NCBI GenBank assembly: GCA_958295665.1
Contig: OY282560.1
Coordinates: 22,899,653 to 22,963,652 of the forward strand
Reading direction: 5' to 3'
DNA length: 64,000 bases
Source of the DNA: Tipula vernalis
Lineage: Eukaryota > Arthropoda > Insecta > Diptera > Tipulidae
Numbering within the stretch: position 1 is the stretch's first letter; each line of letters opens with the position of its first letter. Shown here one piece after another: positions 58,047 to 64,000 of the stretch. The notes beneath the pieces are model-generated. The model made no database searches. It was not told where the DNA came from and saw only the letters and a program-made list of their open reading frames with translations. The translations under genes were made by a program, and so were the position numbers.

Positions 58047-59745
58047 CTTTTAACCAACTTTTATTGGAAGGTACGGGTACAACCAAATTCCCACTTGGGG
58101 ATGAATTCTGGAGTTAAAAACGCCAAGCGGAGCCAATTTTGTTTCCAACCAGACAAAGTGCGATCGCGCTAGTAAATGTGCCCTACATTTTTCTTTGGAC
58201 GTAAGGCTAGAAGACTTAGATTGATTTAAATCCTTTTCCCTTACCAAATGTCCGTAAAAAAAAAAGCCTACCATCAACATTTCCATCTCAAACTGTACGT
58301 AAAACAATAAAAATAAAATAAAAAACGGGCAAAAATTCTTTTCCACTCCACTTCATCGCCCAATTTTCACGGAAAATTAAAAGGTAACGTAAAAAAAACA
58401 GAAACATTAACATTTGTTTTTTTACTTGCCTTGCTTGTGTTCTACTTTAGCGTGAAAATAGCACCAACTACACCAACAACAACAATAAAAATACTTTAAT
58501 TAATAAAATAAAAGGTGGACAGTTTTCTTTACTGCGTTTTTCTTCTTCTTTTTTTTTACTTCATTGAGTTAAATAAAAAAATAACGACGAAAATAGCGAA
58601 AATTCTTTAAATTTTCTTTTTCTACCTTTTTTATTGTATTATCTTTGTTGATATAATAAAATTGCAAAAAAAAAAACAGTTTTCGCTTGGAAAAGGTGGA
58701 TAAAAAAATGGTGGCAAAATTAGAATACTTTTATTGCTGCGCTGCAAAGACAATTATCTGGTTCTATTATCAAAATACAAGAATTTTTTTTTTCTACTCG
58801 CACAGTGTTAAGAATACTCGTATAAAAAAAATGTCACGTATGTATTTCCGTTTTGCAGGTACATTTTTCAAGTATTTAGAATATTACTCCGGCACTCCGC
58901 ACTATCACTATCACTATATACACACACAGTTTAGTGCAGATTACAGTCATTTACATAATTTTTTTATGGTGTGTATATTTTATATCTTTTTATGGGTTAG
59001 TGTTGCGCATTTAAAAGTGTTTGGCTATTTTATTTTTTATTTTATTAATTACATTACAGTAATTGCAGGTAATACGACTTTTGATTATATCGCGGCTGAT
59101 AATGCAAGTATCGGTTATTGCGCAGTTGTTTTGGTGAGACACATGCCCTTAATGGAAATTTACAAAACAAAAAACACTTTGCACTTAAATATGATAATAA
59201 TCAACTGACTCACCGAATGGAATTTTAAGCAAGTGGGTTTAAGCCGAACCGTTAAAAGAAGGCTTGCGTCCGCCGGAAGAAATCCTAACTGTTTGACTAC
59301 CTGGCTTTCTTCAAAGATACAAGTGAAGCAAATAAAAAAAGTAAATGCTTTTACTTAAATTTTGTCAAGCAAAATCTTGTTAGTACAGACGTCCTTCAAA
59401 TATTTTCGTATCCAGTTTCAAACTGAAAAACATTCTTGAGAATAGCCTACACAAATAAAATAATTTCACAATTCTGAAAGGGTTATATATTATCACCACA
59501 TCCTATAATCATTCATAACAAACAAATATTTCCTCGTGTAAAGATACAATCAAACGCTACAATAAAATTGGTAAACATTATAATTGGTTATTTAATCAAT
59601 AATCAAATTATGTCAATTATATACCAATATTTTCGTGTCATCGAACAGTTTCAATTAAAAATCAAAGCACCTGATAGTACGAGAATCGCGATAAGATTAA
59701 ATACAACAACAGCAAAACATATTTATTTAAAGCTTAAATTATGAT
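58047..59745. other. No gene supported
   Basis: AT-rich with poly-A/T runs. A 173-codon frame at 58687-59208 is rich in Phe, Tyr and Ile and looks like translated AT-rich DNA. It has no recognisable domain, and I do not call it a gene. Confidence 0.4.
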
Positions 59746-59753
59746 TTATGAAT

Positions 59754-59759
59754 TTTATT
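59754..59759 (-). terminator. Polyadenylation signal of the CUB-like gene
   Basis: AATAAA on the minus strand about 31 bases after the stop codon at 59790. A second AATAAA lies about 30 bases further on (near 59724). Confidence 0.6.
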
Positions 59760-59789
59760 CAAATATAAAATCACGACAACACGATTAAA

Positions 59790-60899
59790 TTACAATATTT
59801 GATAATTAAATTTGAAACCGATATCAGTCGTGGCATTGTAATGATCATTACTTGCGACATTTATGACAAATGGGCCCGGTGGTCTAATATCAACATAATC
59901 CGCTGCATTCAAACTATCACCACAAAATTGTGTACCGCGACGGTTATTCGATAATTTGGCGAACGGTAAAAATAAATAATCTTCATGTCGTGAATCCATT
60001 TCAACCATCCCATAACAATCTCCATCGTAACCCTCAGCACCCGGGTAACCAACTCCCATTTGAAAGTAAACCGTTGTTAATCGTACCAATGTGTCATTTT
60101 CGCCACGACCAAAGCAGATGGCATATTCAAAATTACTGTAATATGGTCCGACTGCATTATTAAAATTGAACGATTCAATTGTACCGCTAGCAGCGGGGAA
60201 ATACTGTAAACATCCAATGGGTGCCAAATAATATGCATCTGCGGTGGTACTAACAGCTCTTTGTTGTACGGTTAAATCATTTGTTTCATCAGCCACCGAT
60301 TCATCAAAATTGAGGCTACGACCTAAAATTCCAGTGGGACATTCCAATTGTGTTATCGTAATTTTCCATTTGGGCGTTGATAATGTTGGATTGGCCGTAC
60401 GATTATCGAGCTTTAGTGAAAATTGTACTGCCTTAGCATTCGTACTTGTGACATAAACTGTATATGTATAAATAAAATCGTTAATTATTAAAATTTAACA
60501 ATTTTCTTTATCACTCACAATGTTGATTATTATTCACACCGCATAGTTCAATATGCTTCACCGAAAATATGTCATCTTGACAAATTGGATATCGATTCCC
60601 AATCATAGTCGGTGGTGCAAAATCAAATACCTCCATTACTACACGAAGTTGGCATATTTTTGTGCAATACGGATTAATCTTGTAGGTACAAGAAGTTGGT
60701 GTTGATGCAGGATTTTCAAGAGTTATAGTTTTCGCGGCGGATGCGCCACCACAAGCTAATTCTAAAAAAAATGTTGTTCAAATTTAATTTCATATTCACA
60801 TCATTGTCTTAATGATTTTTAAAATATTTTCATACTTGCACTTAGCACAGATTGGATGTAAACCAAACCGAATATCACTACGGTTAATAGTAACTTCAT
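59790..60899 (-). CDS. Secreted CUB-like protein, three exons
   Basis: Exon 1 60899-60836, exon 2 60761-60519 and exon 3 60457-59790 have GT/AG borders (GTATGA...TTTTTAG, GTGAGT...ATACAG) and join in frame to 324 codons ending TAA. The protein starts with a signal peptide (MKLLLTVVIFGLVYIQSVLS). A first CUB-like region (about residues 25-140) follows with ACGG, TSCTYKINPYCTKICQLRV, a conserved CQDD and ELCGVNNNQHFYV. A second (about 190-324) has PIGCLQYFPAASGTIESFNF, CFGRG, a CYG segment and FCGD, ending GFKFNYQIL. Three N-glycosylation sites are visible (NRT, NDT, NAT). I recognise this as the multigene insect family of extracellular CUB-domain proteins of unknown function, probably secreted and ligand-binding. 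No frameshift or stop interrupts it. It is the only convincing host gene here. Confidence 0.85.
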
Positions 60900-61065
60900 T
60901 ATGAAAATGATATGCTTAAATTAAAAACTGTATTCGCTCACTGTATAAATATTTGGGTTTGAATTAAACCTTGCGACTGAATACTAAACCATCAAATTAG
61001 ACCCTTTTTATTCTTTCGGTGTTTGCTCAAGTGCGGATGAAGCACATCGTAATTACTTCAATTAG

Positions 61066-61076
61066 CGATAAGATAA
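61066..61076 (+). promoter_or_regulatory. Paired GATA-factor sites upstream of the CUB gene
   Basis: CGATAAGATAA lies about 170 bp upstream of the start codon at 60899, and another GATAAG is at 61251-61256. GATA sites of this type are common near insect gut and fat-body genes. Their role here is inference. Confidence 0.3.
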
Positions 61077-61335
61077 TACGTTTTGATTGATGGTAATTGA
61101 AATTTAATGTTCGAGTTAAAGTTTCGGCGCAATGCATAGATAATGTGACAACAAATATTTTGATTTTATTCTGTTATTGACAACACATTTCCAAGTAATC
61201 GAATTTGTAAGACAATTTTAATAGTTTGGTATGTCTTGTGCAGCTATGTAGATAAGAATTTTAATACTTTTCGGCGGAGTCAGGTGAATCATTCAATTCA
61301 AGTGTTTTTCCGTTTTTTCACAATCAAAAAACACA
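61077..61335. other. Upstream region of the CUB-like gene
   Basis: AT-rich, no coding signal. No convincing TATA box was placed for the minus-strand gene. Confidence 0.3.
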
Positions 61336-61500
61336 AACGTGCTGGAATGCTTCATGTGTGGTGATTTAAACGTCGATGTGATCGCCAAACCTGAATCCAT
61401 TCGATTCATCTAAGAGACATTAAACTCAGAGTGGGTATCGAACATCCTAACTGAGCTTAAGATCATACCTACATTTACATATTACATAAATAACCTTTGA
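61336..61500 (+). pseudogene. Possible LINE endonuclease scrap
   Basis: One frame reads CGDLNVDVIAKPESIRF, a stop, ETLNSEWVSNILTELKIIPT and FTYYINNL. 'GDxNxD...L...L..I.PT.' is the order of the GDFN and PT motifs in the AP-type endonuclease of non-LTR elements. It is short and broken, and the call is weak. Confidence 0.3.
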
Positions 61501-62653
61501 ATTGTAAACTCGAGTTTCCTATGAATGAATTGGAGGGGGCGTTGTCACGCCTTGAAGAATGCGGCCGTGTTGGCCACACAGCCCAAAATATTTTTAGAAA
61601 GAACTTCTTCCGTGATTAAATCGCGATGGCACTCCTTAACGAGGTGATTCCGGCAATTATTATTGTTACTGTAGAAAAGATATTTTGTGCTTCGACCCTG
61701 CTTAATTAACAGTCCAGTTGATATTCAGGCTCTTAATGAACCTGATAATACTACCGGCCGGATACATAATATCCGTGACCCATACAAGTGTTACCTTATT
61801 TGAGCTTGCCAGATGTTTAATTACCTATAAACAGTCCCAATCCAGCCTTGATTCAACGGTTCAAGGTCTAAGAGACTCTTGGACTCTCAGTTCCATCATA
61901 ATAAATTAAATTGCCCACTTGATTTGGTATACCTCTAATTTGGTAATCCATGTTGGTAGATAAACCTGCGGCAAAGGACGTCCGAGGACCCCCTTGCGTG
62001 ACGCAGTGTTAATCTAACCTGATTTCCGTCTTTACTGTGAATTGTGATTTGTTACATAATATGTTCAGCTAAATATTTAACTGAATGGCAAAATATTTCT
62101 TTGCGAACAAAATCGTCCGCATTCTCTGCCAGGTGACTTTTCCATCACAGCAACTTGTAGATGATACTTCTAAAGCTTCACAAACCAGCGGTTACTCCAT
62201 CGTGAATTCCGAGTATCTTGGCCCTCTTTGCACTTCGGATCTCTCGACTTTGATATCATCGGATGGGAGGCTCGTGACAGCCGCGAATAATAAAAGTTGT
62301 AAGCCTTTTATTTTTATTCACTGTCACAGCTTGTACTTATAATCCCGAGTTGAGGTTATGGTAAGATTGAATAAGACACCCGCTCTTGAACTGGCAAGTT
62401 CAATGATTTTTTCGATTTAAAGTTGAATACTGGTGAATCAATCCTATGATGTTGCGAGAAATTTAATAAGTGATATTTGTGGTTTGATTGTTGGTGTTGT
62501 ATACGAGTTGAAGTAGCGAAGTAAATCTGGAAACTGTGGTGCAACTTTGTTTTATTAATGAGAAGATATTCCGGGGAAATTGGCGCTAGACAGAAATTAT
62601 ACTGGATGTTTGACTTCTTTGTAATTGTTTGAAACTAATATTGTGGTCGTGTT
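61501..62653. other. No gene seen; BEL 3' end at right
   Basis: Mixed composition with short open frames only. The part from about 62340 to 62653 follows the stop of the BEL/Pao integrase on the minus strand and is probably its 3' non-coding region or LTR. The LTR limits could not be set. Confidence 0.35.
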
Positions 62654-63724
62654 CTATGCTTCATCGGAGTGATTCTGGACTACTGGCAGCAAGCATAATT
62701 TGTGTATCGGACGTTTGATTTGGTTGGTTTGTGTTTTTAAAGTGACCAATCGCACCAAGCCATCAGAGCCGGGATGTAATTGCGTGACTTTGCCAAGAAG
62801 CCATTGATTAGGGGGTAGATTTTTATCTTGAACTAAGACAATATCATTGAGTTGGATCGGCGGTTTTCGGTGTCTCCACTTGGAACGCGTTTGTAGGGAT
62901 GTAAGGTATTCTATATACCACCTCTTCCAGAAATGCTGGCCCAATTGCTGCACCATTTGCCAACGGGTAAGGTATGCCGGTTTGAGATGAGTAACGTCCA
63001 TCTCTGGGATTTTAGTAAGTGGATGGCCAATTAGGAAGTGCGCTGGCATTAGGGGATCGAGGTCGTCATTGTTGAAGCTGCACAGTGGCCGGGAGTTCAG
63101 GATGCCTTCCATTTCGGCTAACAGGATGTTCATCTCTTCCAGTGTTAAGATGGTTTTTCCAACTACCCTCTTAATATGGAATTTGGCAGATTTTATGGCC
63201 GCTTCCCACAGACCACCAAAGTGTGGCGAATTAGGAGGGATGAAGTTCCATGAAATACGGCACCTAGAAAGATAATCGGAGATATTATTTGAACCCTTGA
63301 TCATTCTTGCAAACTCTTCCTTTAGTTTTCTATCCGGCCCGACGAAGTTGCTCCCATTGTCGCTGTGGAGTTCGTAGCAAATGCCACGACGAGCGGTGAA
63401 TCTTTTGAGGGCACCCAAAAACGCTTCGCTAGATAGGTCACTCACTAACTCCAAGTGTACTGCCTTCGTGCTTAAGCATATGAAGAGGCAAATGTACGAT
63501 TTGTATGATTTTTGCCCACGTCCTTTTGTTAGATGAATTACGATGGGCCCGGCGTAGTCTACTCCAGTTTTAATGAATGGTCGTATCAACTCGACCCGGG
63601 AGCTAGGTAAATTGCCCATTAATTGTTGTTGGCACTCTGCCATAAACCTTGTGCATATGACGCATTTCTGAATCACTTCTTTAGCCGGTTGTTTTCCATT
63701 TGGTACCCAATATTCCTGCCGCAT
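62654..63724 (-). CDS. BEL/Pao integrase (partial polyprotein)
   Basis: An uninterrupted 356-codon frame. It opens RQEYWVPNGKQPAKEVIQKC with CVICTRF (residues 21-24, the CC of the zinc module). The catalytic core has GVDYAGP (Asp56), AVHLELVSDLSSEAFLGALK, ELHSDNGSNFVG (second Asp, about residue 120) and NSPHFGGLWEAAIKSAK (Glu, about 175). The C-terminal Pao domain has LLAEMEGILNSRPL, PLMPAHFLIGHPLTKIPE, FWKRWYIEYLTSLQTRSKWR and QWLLGKVTQLHPGSDGLVRL. Integrase joins element DNA to the host chromosome. All DDE residues are present. The frame should be part of a larger Gag-Pol, and the listed start Met is internal. Confidence 0.85.
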   Translation of the reverse strand: MRQEYWVPNGKQPAKEVIQKCVICTRFMAECQQQLMGNLPSSRVELIRPFIKTGVDYAGPIVIHLTKGRGQKSYKSYICLFICLSTKAVHLELVSDLSSEAFLGALKRFTARRGICYELHSDNGSNFVGPDRKLKEEFARMIKGSNNISDYLSRCRISWNFIPPNSPHFGGLWEAAIKSAKFHIKRVVGKTILTLEEMNILLAEMEGILNSRPLCSFNNDDLDPLMPAHFLIGHPLTKIPEMDVTHLKPAYLTRWQMVQQLGQHFWKRWYIEYLTSLQTRSKWRHRKPPIQLNDIVLVQDKNLPPNQWLLGKVTQLHPGSDGLVRLVTLKTQTNQIKRPIHKLCLLPVVQNHSDEA

Positions 63725-64000
63725 GAGAGACAGAAGAAGAGTGAGGGCCTGCGTGTTTATGGTCTATATGAAGGTCGCGAAGAATTAGTAGCGTGATAAC
63801 TGATTTTGGATGGAGAATAATTGGGTGTTTCGTGGCGTAAGAAACTGTACTATTTTGAAGTCGGCCTCCAACGCGAATTATCCCAAAACTATCTATAAAC
63901 GGGTTTAATGATTTTAGGCTGCTGTTCTTATTGATCGCTCCGTTAGATTGAAGCGCAAATATGTCGTCTTGATAAAATCGTCGTTGTTCGTGCTGATAAA
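62654..64000 (-). mobile_element. BEL/Pao retrotransposon, 3' part, runs off window
   Basis: The minus strand carries the connection region (SLKSLNPFIDSFGIIRVGGR, TKHPIILHPKSVITLLILRD, HIDHKHAGPHSS) from 64000 to about 63735. After one frame change at roughly 63725-63745 the integrase follows. Only one lesion is seen in 1.3 kb, so this is the youngest-looking retroelement in the window. It is not the same copy, and by sequence not the same subfamily, as the one at 50.8-54.3 kb. Confidence 0.85.

Noticed and set aside
58687..59208. 173-residue frame with several hydrophobic stretches, possible membrane protein
   Set aside because: Phe/Tyr/Ile-rich composition expected from AT-rich DNA. There is no recognisable family, and its start and end lie in simple-sequence runs.

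Overview
The window looks like repeat-dominated chromosomal DNA from an insect, most likely a fly (Diptera). It is strongly AT-rich. It holds insect-type BEL/Pao, Ty3/Gypsy, RNase H-bearing non-LTR, mariner, hAT, piggyBac and PIF/Harbinger remnants. Its one convincing cellular gene (59790-60899, minus) is a three-exon secreted CUB-like protein with introns of about 60-75 bp. The order assignment is inference; no rRNA, tRNA or diagnostic single-copy gene was seen.

Layout. 1-1.2 kb: BEL/Pao gag relic. 1.2-6.56 kb: AT-rich array of palindromic units with a higher-order repeat of about 1.07 kb, split by a 559-bp internally deleted mariner. 8.2-8.8 kb: small TIR element of the family called 'GCCGAAAG' here. 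9.6-12.0 kb: broken ORF of an unnamed transposon-associated family, split by a foldback element (10.8-11.7 kb). 12.0-13.0 kb: TIR element holding a 16-bp minisatellite. 13.3-16.9 kb: long solo LTR with ATAT duplications, split by a 1.7-kb TA-flanked element. 17.2-18.1 kb: almost perfectly palindromic GCCGAAAG element. 18.2-20.4 kb: non-LTR retrotransposon fragment ending in CCTAA repeats. 20.4-24.9 kb: tandem and simple repeats. 24.9-28.4 kb: minus-strand Gypsy relic. 28.7-31.2 kb: LTR-like copies, two of them head to head, plus a Harbinger relic. 32.6-33.1 kb: second non-LTR copy. 34.0-37.8 kb: Tc1/mariner relic split by a 3.2-kb hAT with a perfect 8-bp target duplication. 37.9-42.8 kb: piggyBac with a long LTR inserted in it. 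45.1-46.9 kb: second LTR cluster. 46.9-50.3 kb: LINE relic split by a hAT relic. 50.6-58.0 kb: giant GCCGAAAG element carrying a 3.5-kb BEL/Pao insertion and about 23 tandem 140-148-bp units. 59.8-60.9 kb: the CUB-like gene. 62.65-64.0 kb: BEL/Pao integrase with a long open frame, running off the window.

The parts form nested insertions rather than a pathway. The most unusual signal is the GCCGAAAG family. Three copies show the same termini with roughly one unit, a long palindrome, or a satellite-sized array inside, which looks like a transposable element in the act of becoming satellite DNA. The palindromic AT array and the repeated head-to-head LTR pairs are the next most interesting structures.
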